Positions 8,570 through 15,907 of a DNA stretch of 64,000 nt are shown piece by piece. Below the pieces are notes generated by a model. It had not been told where the DNA came from. It made no database searches and saw nothing but the letters and a program-made list of their open reading frames with translations. Within the stretch, counting starts at the first letter, position 1. The number at the start of each line of letters is the position of its first letter. Origin of the DNA: VRUE01 sp963745915. Its GTDB lineage: Bacteria; Actinomycetota; Thermoleophilia; Solirubrobacterales; 70-9. The DNA lies in assembly GCA_963745915.1 (NCBI GenBank), contig CAVUZA010000002.1, positions 682,001-746,000 on the forward strand, written 5' to 3'. A program made the position numbers and the translations under genes.

Positions 8570-9293
8570 CAGGCGGTCAGAACGCCGGGCAGCCGGCCCT
8601 CGGCGGCGAGCTTGTCGAGGTGGGCCTGCATGACCAGCTCGGCGGCGGGGCGGAGCTCGGCGGGGACGTCGGACCAGGCCTCGGCGAGCAGGGCAGCGCG
8701 GGAGCGCTCGCCGCGCTCGAGGGCGGCGAGCAGGCGGCGCTCGCGCATCTCGCGGTGCTCGACGTACTCGGCCAGCTTCGCCGCCGGGTCTGCGACCCAG
8801 GGGCCGTGGCCGGGGCAGATCAGCTCGACCGCCTCGCCCTGCAGGCGCCGCAGCGAGTCCATGTAGGCGGCCAGCGAGCCGCCGTCGGGGGGACGAAGGT
8901 CGAGCCCTCGCCCAGCACCAGGTCGCCGCTGAAGCAGACGCCGTCGGCGCTCAGCAGGCAGACGTGGTCGGGGGCGTGGCCGGGCGTGGCCAGCGCCCGC
9001 AGGCCGCCGTGGACCTCGCCCTCGCCGGGCAGGACGACCTCGGCCCCGAGCCGCCCGGCGCCGGCGGCGTGATCGCCGTGGCTGTGGGTGAGCAGGACGA
9101 GGCCGATCCCGCCGCGCTCCGCCGCCGCTGCCCGCACCGCGTCGAGGTGACCGGCGTCGTCGGGGCCCGGGTCGATCGCCGTGCACGGCCCCGAGCCGTA
9201 GAGGTAGGTGTTGGTCCCCGCCAGCGTCATCGGCCCCGGGTTGGGGGCGACGATCCGCAGGATCTCGGGACGGCCCGGCGCCGCCTCGCTCAA
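8569..9293 (-). pseudogene. Metallo-beta-lactamase-fold hydrolase (glyoxalase II-like), one-base frameshift
   Basis: The first part, from TTG 9293, reads ILRIVAPNPGPMTLAGTNTY, then the zinc motif THSHGDHAAG, TPGHAPDHV and CFSGDLVLGEG. At the C6 run at 8887-8892 (minus strand) the frame is lost; one added C restores FVPPDGGSLAAYMDSLRRLQ and then the final zinc-site CPGHGPW and a helical C-terminus to the TGA at 8569. With that base the protein is 241 residues, normal for the LACTB2-like/hydroxyacylglutathione hydrolase group. Both halves are well conserved, so sequence error is more likely than decay. The TTG overlaps the ytoQ stop, making it the last gene of a TetR-dcd-ytoQ-MBL operon. Confidence 0.8.
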
Positions 9294-9748
9294 GCGGGCA
9301 GCTCGCCGCGGATCACGTAGCGCAGCACGTCGACGACCTGCTCCGCCGTGCGCGCCGTCGCCTGCGCGGCGCGGTCGACCTCCTTCAGCGCGTGGTCGAG
9401 CGCGGCGTCGTGCAGGGTGACGAGCGGCTTGCCCAGCGCCGCCGCGTAGCCGGCGTCGAAGGCCGCGTTCCACTGCCGGTACTTATCGCCGAAGCGGACG
9501 ACGACCACGTCGGCGCCGCGGATCAGCGTCTGGGTGCGGACCGCATTGACCCCGGCGCCCATGTGGTCCCGCCAGAACGGCGTCTCCTCCGGCCCCAGCG
9601 TCCCCGTCCCCGCGTCGTCCGACGCCGCATGGTCAGTGACCGGCGCCGAAAACTCGACCGGCAGATCCCCCACCCCGCCCTCGATCCGCTCCCGCCAATC
9701 CGAGTGAATCTCCCCCGAGAGATATACGCGCCAGCTCCGCTCGCTCAT
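9290..9748 (-). CDS. YtoQ family protein
   Basis: A 152-residue protein, MSERSWRVYLSGEIHSDWRE, matching the YtoQ family. Members share the fold of nucleoside 2-deoxyribosyltransferases and related nucleotide-binding proteins (here ADVVVVRFGDKYRQWNAAFDAGYAAALGKPLVTLH). Biochemical function is not established. The ATG at 9748 overlaps the TGA of dcd by 4 nt (ATGA), and its own stop overlaps the TTG of the next gene. Translational coupling to dCTP deaminase suggests a part in nucleotide handling; that is inference from context and fold. Confidence 0.82.
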   Translation of the reverse strand: MSERSWRVYLSGEIHSDWRERIEGGVGDLPVEFSAPVTDHAASDDAGTGTLGPEETPFWRDHMGAGVNAVRTQTLIRGADVVVVRFGDKYRQWNAAFDAGYAAALGKPLVTLHDAALDHALKEVDRAAQATARTAEQVVDVLRYVIRGELPA

Positions 9749-10917
9749 GAGCCCCCCTGCTCCTCGAAGTGCTTGGACAGCATCGTCACCTGCCCCTGGT
9801 AGTTCGACCCCAGCCCGGCCCCGTACAGCCGCTCCGCCGGCGCCGCGGTCCGCTCCAGCGCCAGCTTGCAGACCGGCTGGCGGTGCTCGACCATGAAGGA
9901 GACGTCGCGGGCGCGGACCTCGAGCGCGGCGCGACTGCCGTGGCGGTCGCCGGCCGGGTCGTAGCCGAAGCCGGGGTCGAAGAAGCCGGCGTAGTGGGTG
10001 CGCAGCTCGCCCGCGGTCGGGTCGTAGGCCATCATCTCGGCGGCGATCTGGGGCGGGATGCAGACCCCCTCGGCGGAGAGCAGCAGGTAGAAGATCTCCG
10101 GCTCGAGCACGATCTTCGAGCCCGCCTCGGGGAAGACCGGGTCCCAGTAGTCGGTCCAGCGGTAGGCGCGGATCCGCGAGAGGTCGATCGGCAGGCTGTT
10201 CTTCTTCGCCCGGTAGCCGACGATGCGGTCGGCCGGCCCGGAGAGGTCGACGCTGAGGAAGAGGCCGTCGGCGAGCGCCAGCTCGGACTCGCGCAGGGCG
10301 TGCGAGTCGAGGTAGAGCAGCGGGAACTCGTCCTGCAGGGAGCGGATCTCGGCGTCGGCGAGCCGCACCTCGCCGCGCGCCAGGCGCAGCTGGTTGAGCG
10401 AGAGGCCGGTCTTGACCTGGATCGCGAAGGAGCGCGGCACGATCTCGAGGTAGAGCTTGCCGCGGTAGCCGGGGCGGATCTCGTCGAAGCGGTGGTGGCG
10501 GTCGGTCAGCACCCGGGTGAAGACGTCGAGCCGCCCGGTCGAGCTCTTCGGGTTGGCCTTGGCGCGCACGTCGTCGGGCAGCGCCAGCTCCTCGATCAGC
10601 GGCACCAGGTAGGGACGGTCGCGCTCGAGCACGGCCCCGTCGCGCAGGTCGACGCGCTGGAAGGCGAGGCCCTCGATCTTCTCCTCGACGGTCGAGTCGA
10701 CGTCGGGCAGGAACGAGCAGCGCAGCGCCCAGGCGTGGTCGCCGAGCCGCAGGTCGATGCTCGCCGGCTGGATCGCCTCGGGCCTGATCCGGTAGTCGCC
10801 GGAGGAGACCCACTCGGCGGCGATCGCCTCGCTCAGGGCCTGCGAGGGGAAGACCCCGTCCACCGCCGTGGCGGCGTCCGCGCCGGACGCCTCTGTCGCC
10901 GCTGCCGCGTCGCTCAT
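9745..10917 (-). CDS. dcd: 2'-deoxycytidine 5'-triphosphate deaminase (long, two-domain Dcd)
   Basis: A 390-residue protein of the long Dcd family, about twice the length of E. coli Dcd, with two copies of the dUTPase-like beta fold. Key segments are PASIDLRLGDHAW, KANPKSSTGRLDVFTRV (first nucleotide-binding signature), FFDPGFGYD and the C-terminal VRARDVSFMVEHRQPVCKLALER. It converts dCTP to dUTP in thymidylate synthesis. The ATG at 10917 follows about 26 variable, Ala-rich residues before GVFPSQALSEAI; a later start is possible but none has a better context. It overlaps the upstream TetR gene by 4 nt and the downstream ytoQ gene by 4 nt, so the four genes form one translationally coupled unit. 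Confidence 0.9.
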   Translation of the reverse strand: MSDAAAATEASGADAATAVDGVFPSQALSEAIAAEWVSSGDYRIRPEAIQPASIDLRLGDHAWALRCSFLPDVDSTVEEKIEGLAFQRVDLRDGAVLERDRPYLVPLIEELALPDDVRAKANPKSSTGRLDVFTRVLTDRHHRFDEIRPGYRGKLYLEIVPRSFAIQVKTGLSLNQLRLARGEVRLADAEIRSLQDEFPLLYLDSHALRESELALADGLFLSVDLSGPADRIVGYRAKKNSLPIDLSRIRAYRWTDYWDPVFPEAGSKIVLEPEIFYLLLSAEGVCIPPQIAAEMMAYDPTAGELRTHYAGFFDPGFGYDPAGDRHGSRAALEVRARDVSFMVEHRQPVCKLALERTAAPAERLYGAGLGSNYQGQVTMLSKHFEEQGGS

Positions 10918-11561
10918 GCAGCGGAGATTATGCGGCGCGCCTCCTCTGCCCCCAGGTAGGGGGTGAGGGCGAACTCCGCAAACTCCGGCAGGAACTCGGG
11001 CAGGCGCTCGGTCTCGCCGGCGAGGACGCGGCGGACGAGCAGCGCGGCGACGCCGCCGACCACCGCCTCGTCGGTCGCCAGCGGCGGCGGCTCGCTGCCG
11101 GCCGGCGCCGGCGCGCCCTGGCGGAAGAGCGGGACGTAGGCCTGCACCGCCTGCTGGTAGAGGTCGTAGACCCCGCGCCCGGCGCGCAGCCCCTCGACCA
11201 GGACGAGCTGGGTGCGGGCCGGGTCCCCGGCGAAGTGGTCGAGCAGCGCGGCGAGCGCCGCCAGCACCCGCCCCGCCCAGTCCCCGCCGGCCCCCTCGCA
11301 GGCGCTCGCCACGCACTCGCGCAGGTCGGCGACCGCGCCCTCGTAGGCGGCCAGGAAGCAGGCGTCCTTGCTGGTGAACTGCTTGTAGAAGTCGCTCTTG
11401 GAGACGCCCGCCCGCTGACCGACCATCGAGACCGTGGTGCCGTCGTAGCCGCGCTCGCGCAGGCACTCGGCGAGCGCCGCGAGCAGGCGCTCACGCTGGT
11501 TCTGCGCGACGAACTCGCGCGAGAGGCCGTGACGGCCGCGTGGCAATCGTTCGACTTCCAC
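10914..11561 (-). CDS. TetR-family regulator heading the dcd operon
   Basis: A 215-residue TetR/AcrR regulator, GTG start at 11561 (VEVERLPRGRHGLSREFVAQNQRERLL). The HTH lies at RGYDGTTVSMVGQRAGVSKSDFYKQFTSKDACFLAAY. The C-terminal ligand domain ends with the NPYLGAEEA-like LTPYLGAEEARRIISAA shared with the neighbouring TetR proteins. It overlaps dcd by ATGA, an unusual partner for a regulator, so it may control the dcd-ytoQ-hydrolase genes. A short direct repeat (CCACTGAACA / CCACTGGAAC) sits around its start and could be the operator. Confidence 0.85.
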   Translation of the reverse strand: MEVERLPRGRHGLSREFVAQNQRERLLAALAECLRERGYDGTTVSMVGQRAGVSKSDFYKQFTSKDACFLAAYEGAVADLRECVASACEGAGGDWAGRVLAALAALLDHFAGDPARTQLVLVEGLRAGRGVYDLYQQAVQAYVPLFRQGAPAPAGSEPPPLATDEAVVGGVAALLVRRVLAGETERLPEFLPEFAEFALTPYLGAEEARRIISAA

Positions 11562-11626
11562 TGAACACTGGAGTTTGCCACTGGAACGGCCGCGGTGCAG
11601 AAACCCGCCGCCGCGCCGCCCCGGAC

Positions 11627-12271
11627 CTAGGCCTGGGCGGCGCCGCGGAAGGGGGCGAGCATGAACTCCGAGAGCTCGGGCAGCAGCTCGGCGGCCTGCT
11701 TGGCTTCCTTGCGGCGGATCTGCTGGTAGACGATCCAGGCGACGCCGCCGACCAGGGTCTCTTCGATCGTGTCGGGCAGGACGTCGTAGTGGGGGACGTT
11801 CTCGCCGGTGAGGTCGACGAAGCGCTGCATCGCGAGCTCGTAGCGCTCGGTCGCCGCCGGCGTCGCCGAAAGCGCCTCGATCATGCACATCCGCGCCAGC
11901 GCCGGCTGCTCGGCGACGTAGCCGAGGAAGGCGGCCAGGCCGGCCTCGACCCGCTCTTCCCACTCGCCCTCGGCGGCGGCGCAGGCCTCCTCGACCCGCC
12001 GCATGGCCTCCTCGACGGCGCTGTCGAAGGCGGCGAGGAAGACTTCCTCCTTGCCCTCGAAGTTGTCGTAAAGCGTTTTGCGGGCGACCCCGGCCTCGCG
12101 CACGATGTCGCCGATCTTGGTCGCCTCGTAGCCGTGCTTGGCGGTCAGCGTCGCGATCGCGTCCATGATCCGCCGCCGCTTGTGCCCGGCGACGAACTCG
12201 GGCGAGAGCTCGGGACGGGGCGAGGGGCCCGCGGAGGCGGCCCTGGCCCTCCCCTGTGCGCGCCGCGGCAT
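11627..12271 (-). CDS. TetR-family regulator
   Basis: A 214-residue TetR/AcrR protein. ATG 12271 (MPRRAQGRARAA) is chosen; an upstream start at 12310 would overlap the probable promoter. DNA-binding helices: KRRRIMDAIATLTAKHGYEATKIGDIVREAGVARKTLYDNFEGKEEVF. The C-terminal domain (SATPAATERYELAMQRF, LVGGVAWIVYQQI) is of the same subtype as the two flanking TetR proteins, so this looks like a local gene triplication with divergence. TATCTT lies 7 nt before the ATG and could be a -10 element of a leaderless transcript. Target unknown. Confidence 0.85.
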   Translation of the reverse strand: MPRRAQGRARAASAGPSPRPELSPEFVAGHKRRRIMDAIATLTAKHGYEATKIGDIVREAGVARKTLYDNFEGKEEVFLAAFDSAVEEAMRRVEEACAAAEGEWEERVEAGLAAFLGYVAEQPALARMCMIEALSATPAATERYELAMQRFVDLTGENVPHYDVLPDTIEETLVGGVAWIVYQQIRRKEAKQAAELLPELSEFMLAPFRGAAQA

Positions 12272-12348
12272 GCCGGAAAGATACCCGGGGGGAGCGGGAA
12301 TTTCTTGCAATTTCGCGGGCCGGCTGGTACCTTGACGCCGCCATGTCT

Positions 12349-12363
12349 GTTTCTAACAGAAAC
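12349..12363. promoter_or_regulatory. Palindromic TetR-type operator
   Basis: GTTTCT-AAC-AGAAAC is a perfect 6-3-6 palindrome 14 bp before the ATG at 12377 and between two divergent TetR genes. A TTGACG box lies just upstream at 12332-12337. Placement fits autoregulation of the downstream gene or of both. Confidence 0.6.
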
Positions 12364-12376
12364 GTATAGGTTCCTT

Positions 12377-13138
12377 ATGTCCTCGAACCGGGTCGAACTC
12401 AACCAGGACAAGCTGATGGCCGCGCTCGGCGGCAACTGGTCAGCCGCCGACGTCGGCGCCGCCGCCGAGCTGCTCTCCGGCGGCGAAGGCCAGTTCCCCT
12501 CCGGCATCCGCTCGCTGCCCTCCGACCTGGTCAGCGCCGTGCAGCGCGAGCGCCTGCTGGCGGCGATGCTGCGGGCGACGGCCGAGCTCAGCTACCGCGA
12601 GGTCAGCGTTCAGGACGTGCTCGAGCGCGCCGGCGTCTCCCGCCCCACCTTCTACGAGCACTTCGAGAACAAGGAAGCCTGCTTCCTGGCCGCCTTCGAC
12701 TCCGCCACCCAGCAGCTGCGCACCCAGCTCGAGCGGGCCGCCGGCGAGGCCGAGGCGGACGGCTGGCGCGACCGCCTGCGGCTGGGGATCGAAGAGCTGC
12801 TGCGCTTCGTCGCCGAGGAGCCCGACGCGGCGATGTCGTTGATCGTCGACGCCCGCGCCGCCTGCCCGGCGGCGCTCGAGCGCCGCGACGAGCTGCTCGA
12901 CCGCTTCGCCGGCTGCATCGACGCCGCCGTGCGCGAGGAGTCAGGCGCCGGCCCGGCTCCCTCGCCGATCGCCGCCGCCGGCATCGTCGGCGGCATCGAG
13001 AACCTCCTCTACAGCCGCCTGATGCGCGGCGAGACCGACGACCTCGACTCGCTGCTGCCGCCGCTGATGTACTTCGCGGTCCTCCCCTACGAGGGCCACG
13101 AGGCAGCGGCGAACGAGCTGATCGCCGCGGTCGGGTAG
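12377..13138 (+). CDS. TetR-family regulator with N-terminal extension
   Basis: A 253-residue protein starting MSSNRVELNQDKLMAALGGN at ATG 12377. About 55 residues precede the TetR HTH (QRERLLAAMLRATAELSYREVSVQDVLERAGVSRPTFYEHFENKEACF). The ligand domain ends VGGIENLLYSRLMRGETDDLDSLLPPLMYFAVLPYEGHEAA. The N-terminal extension is not recognised and may be an extra regulatory arm. It is divergent from the TetR gene at 11627-12271, and the GTTTCT palindrome lies in the shared upstream region. Confidence 0.87.
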   Translation: MSSNRVELNQDKLMAALGGNWSAADVGAAAELLSGGEGQFPSGIRSLPSDLVSAVQRERLLAAMLRATAELSYREVSVQDVLERAGVSRPTFYEHFENKEACFLAAFDSATQQLRTQLERAAGEAEADGWRDRLRLGIEELLRFVAEEPDAAMSLIVDARAACPAALERRDELLDRFAGCIDAAVREESGAGPAPSPIAAAGIVGGIENLLYSRLMRGETDDLDSLLPPLMYFAVLPYEGHEAAANELIAAVG

Positions 13139-13169
13139 GGCGAGCGGCGCGCGAGAGCGCGGCGGGGGC

Positions 13170-14011
13170 TCAGGCGAAGGCCTGGGCGGCGCGGCGGCGG
13201 AGGTCGGCGTTGAGCATGCCGGTCACCTCGCTCGGCGCGCTGCCGGCGGAGGGGACGGCGTCGCCGATCAGGCCGGAGGCGCGGAAGCCGAAGAGCGGCG
13301 CGTCGAAGCCGGCCTCGCGGACCTTGCGCACCAGCTGGCACGGCGCTGGGGGTGTCGGCGCCGGGGCCGCAGAGCACGATCGCGGTCGGGTCGAGCGCCC
13401 GCAGGGCGCGGTCGAGCCGCTCGTCGCCGAGCTGGCGGGAGAGCATCAGCACCCGGAAGCCGGCGCGGCGCAGGGTCAGGTCGAGCGCCTGCAGGTGGAC
13501 CTCCTCGGCCTCGGAGCCGCCGCTGGCGTCGAGCAGCAGGATGCCGGCCGGGCGCGAGGCGGTCGAGGCGAGGCGGCGGGCGCCGTGCAGCCAGCCGGTC
13601 GCCCAGCGCGAGGCGAACTCGAGCTCGGCCTCGCGGTCGGCGTCGGCGGCGAGCTTGTCGATCGCCGGCAGCAGCAGCTCCTCGACCGTGCGCTCCAGCG
13701 GCCGCAGGGCGAGGCTCTCCTCGACCGCGCGGTCGGCGGCGTCCTCGTCGAAGGCCTCCAGCGCGGCGAGCAGGTTGCCGTCGCTGGCGGGGGCCGCCTG
13801 GCGCTGGCGGGCAAGCTCGATCGCCGAGGAGATGTTGCCGGTCTGGGCGAGGGCGTCGCGCAGCGTCTGCAGCTCGACCAGCTCGTAGTTGCGGTGGTTG
13901 CCGACCGTGCGCTTCGGCTGGGGGTAGCCGTAGCGGCGCTCCCAGCCTGCGCAGCGTGTTGGGGCTTACCCCAAGCACTTCGGCGGCGGCGTTTGTGCGT
14001 ATTCCCGGCAT
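13170..14011 (-). pseudogene. MerR-family regulator with B12-binding-like domain, two one-base insertions
   Basis: From ATG 14011 the protein reads MPGIRTNAAAEVLGVSPNTLRR, a MerR HTH. One extra base near 13945 then breaks the expected WERRYGYPQPKRT wing; removing it restores a long frame through a helical linker (SSAIELARQRQ) and a Rossmann-like domain with EEVHLQALDLTLRRAGFRVLMLSRQ and TAIVLCGPGAD. A second extra base near 13342 breaks QLVRKVREAGFDAPLFGFRA. With both removed the gene is exactly 280 codons ending at 13170. The layout matches MerR-type regulators carrying a cobalamin-binding-like domain (CarH/LitR relatives); the E-x-H segment remains, but B12 binding is uncertain. Sequence errors are the simplest cause of the breaks. 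Confidence 0.75.
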
Positions 14012-14090
14012 CCAGTCGTTCCTCTGCGCAGATCAGGTTCTGCGCCGAGCAGCATTCTCCCACCGAAAGCCCAGGTTTACGCAGGTTATG

Positions 14091-14111
14091 GACAGATTTC
14101 GCGAATCTGTC
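14091..14111 (-). terminator. Hairpin at the end of the GGDEF-like gene
   Basis: GACAGATT (14091-14098) and AATCTGTC (14104-14111) form an 8-bp stem with loop TCGCG across the stop codon at 14110. On the minus strand it would fold at the end of the transcript. No T-tract follows, so termination is only probable. Confidence 0.4.
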
Positions 14112-14817
14112 AGCGATCTTGCAAGGGGCCGACGCCCACCGGCTGGCCGACGGCGCGGGCGCGCCACATCGCCTCGTCGGCTTTGCGCAGCAGGAGATCG
14201 GCGTCGGCGCCGTGGTCGGGACAGGCGACGACGCCGGCCGAGATCTCGATCGGCAGGCCGCCGGCCGCCTCCAGCTCGTCGAGCAGGCGCAGCAGGCGCT
14301 CGGCCATCTGCACCCCGTCGACGGTGGTCAGGTTGGGCGCAAGGACGCAGAGCGCGTTGCCCTCCAGCGGGTGGACCTCGTCGACGATCCGGGTGCTCTC
14401 GCGCAGCGCGGCGGCGACCACGGCGCGCGCCGTTCCGTCGTCGCCATCGCCGTCGCGGGCACCGGGGCCGCCGACGTCGAAGACGACGAGGCCGAAGGGA
14501 TGGGCGTAGCGCCGGTTCGTCTCGATCAGCTGCTCGAGGCGGCGGCGCATCTGGCCGGCCTCGACGACGTGCCCCTCGGCCGGGACCTGCGGAACGGCCG
14601 CCGGCTCGCAGACCGCCGCCACCGCGGTCGCCGTCACCGAGCCGAACTCCTCCGCCAGTCGCTGGGCGGCGTCGGCGAACGGCGCCCGGTCCTCGCCGCC
14701 GATCTCCTCGCGCAGCCGGGAGAGCAGCGAGGCCTGCAGCGAGGAGACCTCGCGGGCGACCTGCTCGACCGCCACCGTCGCCCCCGTCCCGTTGCCGTTG
14801 CCGGTCCGCACCGCCAC
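14110..14817 (-). CDS. Degenerate GGDEF-domain protein
   Basis: A 235-residue protein. An N-terminal helical part (residues 15-75) leads into a GGDEF-like domain: IETNRRYAHPFGLVVFDVGG, then a segment where the active GGDEF loop should be but which reads PLEGNALCVLAPN, then MAERLLRLLDEL and PIEISAGVVACPDHGADADLLLRKADEAMWRAR. The fold is that of diguanylate cyclases, but the catalytic loop is lost, so it probably senses or binds rather than makes c-di-GMP. It lies downstream of recR, separated by a long palindrome, and may have its own promoter at about 14820-14900. Confidence 0.8.
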   Translation of the reverse strand: MAVRTGNGNGTGATVAVEQVAREVSSLQASLLSRLREEIGGEDRAPFADAAQRLAEEFGSVTATAVAAVCEPAAVPQVPAEGHVVEAGQMRRRLEQLIETNRRYAHPFGLVVFDVGGPGARDGDGDDGTARAVVAAALRESTRIVDEVHPLEGNALCVLAPNLTTVDGVQMAERLLRLLDELEAAGGLPIEISAGVVACPDHGADADLLLRKADEAMWRARAVGQPVGVGPLQDR

Positions 14818-14913
14818 ACCCGGACCATGGCGAAGCAGGCGGACGCCAGGCCAGCGGAAATCCGCTATTTGCGAACTGACAGATGTCTAGTCACTTCGTC
14901 CGCCCCAGCCCCT

Positions 14914-14970
14914 CCCCGGGGTGCAACGCGTTTGCGTCCTATGTCCACCCAAACGCGTTGCACCCCGGGG
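14914..14970. repeat. Long palindrome, family B (CCCCGGGGTGCAACGCGTTT stem)
   Basis: The 20-nt arms at 14914-14933 and 14951-14970 are perfectly complementary, with a 17-nt loop GCGTCCTATGTCCACCC. It sits just past the recR stop. A diverged copy with the same GGGTGCAACGC stem lies at 31533-31579. Confidence 0.88.
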
Positions 14971-14980
14971 GCTCGGAGCG

Positions 14981-15583
14981 TCAGTCGAGGCTGCGGCGGC
15001 CGGCGAAGGCGCGGCCGAGGGTGACCTCGTCGGCGTGCTCGAGGTCGGCGCCGACCGGCAGGCCGGCGGCGAGGCGGGTGACGGCGAGGCGGCCGCGCAG
15101 CAGCTCGGCGATGTGCAGCGCGGTCGCCTCGCCGGTCGTCGTCGGGTTGGTGGCGAGAACGACCTCGCGCGCCTCGCCGTCCTCGACCCGGCGCAGCAGC
15201 TCGGCCACCTTCAGGTCCTCGGCGTCGACCCCGTCGATCGGCGAGAGGGCGCCGCCGAGCACGTGGTAGAGGCCGCGGTACTCGTGGGTGCGCTCGATCG
15301 GGATCACGTCGGCGGGCTCCTCGACCACGCAGATCGTCGTCCGGTCGCGGTTGGGGTCGGCGCAGATCCGGCAGCGCGGTCCCTCGGCGAGGTTGAAGCA
15401 CTCCTCGCAGAGCCCGACCTTCTCCTTCACCTCGGCGATCGCCGCGGCCAGCGCCGCCGCCTCCTCGTCGGGGGCGCGGAGGATGTGAAAGGCGAGCCGC
15501 TGCGCCGTGCGCTGGCCGATGCCGGGCAGGCGGGCGAGCTCAGCGACCAGGCGGGCGAGCGGCGCCGGTCCCTCGGCGCTCAC
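14981..15583 (-). CDS. recR: Recombination mediator RecR
   Basis: A 200-residue RecR, normal length. HhH segment LARLPGIGQRTAQRLAFHIL (residues 15-34), the Cys4 zinc finger CEECFNLAEGPRCRIC (about 57-72), then the Toprim domain with CVVEEPADVIPIERTHEYRGLYHVLGG and LATNPTTTGEATALHIAELL. It works with RecF and RecO to load RecA at gaps. The GTG start overlaps the ybaB stop by 4 nt (GTGA), and both follow dnaX, the classical bacterial dnaX-ybaB-recR order. Confidence 0.97.
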   Translation of the reverse strand: MSAEGPAPLARLVAELARLPGIGQRTAQRLAFHILRAPDEEAAALAAAIAEVKEKVGLCEECFNLAEGPRCRICADPNRDRTTICVVEEPADVIPIERTHEYRGLYHVLGGALSPIDGVDAEDLKVAELLRRVEDGEAREVVLATNPTTTGEATALHIAELLRGRLAVTRLAAGLPVGADLEHADEVTLGRAFAGRRSLD

Positions 15584-15900
15584 ATCCCGGGGAGGCCGCC
15601 GAGGCCTCCCGTGATCCCGCCCATCTTCGAGTTGGCCAGCTCCTGGGCGGCGCGCAGGCCCTCGTTGACCGCGGCCTGGACCATCTCGGCGAGCAGCTCG
15701 GGCTCCTCGGGGTCGATCGCCTCGGGGTCGATCAGGATCTCGCGCAGGGTCAGGTCGCCGCCCATCTTCACCTTGACCATGCCGCCGCCGGCGCTGGCCT
15801 CGACCACCTCGTCCTTGAGCGCCTCCTGCGCCTTCAGCATCTCGTCCTGCATCTGCTGCGCCTGTTTCATCAGCGAGTTCACGTCGAACCCGCCCGGCAT
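15580..15900 (-). CDS. YbaB/EbfC nucleoid-associated protein
   Basis: A protein of about 106 residues from ATG 15900 (MPGGFDVNSLMKQAQQMQDE), with the family core VEASAGGGMVKVKMGGDLTLREILIDPEAI and a Gly/Met-rich tail. YbaB dimers bind DNA and shape the nucleoid. A start at 15933 would overlap dnaX; 15900 leaves a 7-nt gap and matches usual family length. It lies between dnaX and recR with coupled translation to recR. Confidence 0.93.
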   Translation of the reverse strand: MPGGFDVNSLMKQAQQMQDEMLKAQEALKDEVVEASAGGGMVKVKMGGDLTLREILIDPEAIDPEEPELLAEMVQAAVNEGLRAAQELANSKMGGITGGLGGLPGM

Positions 15901-15907
15901 CCCGCCT

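Noticed and set aside
5746..9072. Plus-strand open frame of over 1100 codons opposite the penicillin acylase gene
   Set aside because: It is an antisense shadow caused by high GC at third positions. Its composition is Arg/Ala/Gly/Pro-rich without family motifs, while the minus strand encodes clear penicillin acylase motifs.
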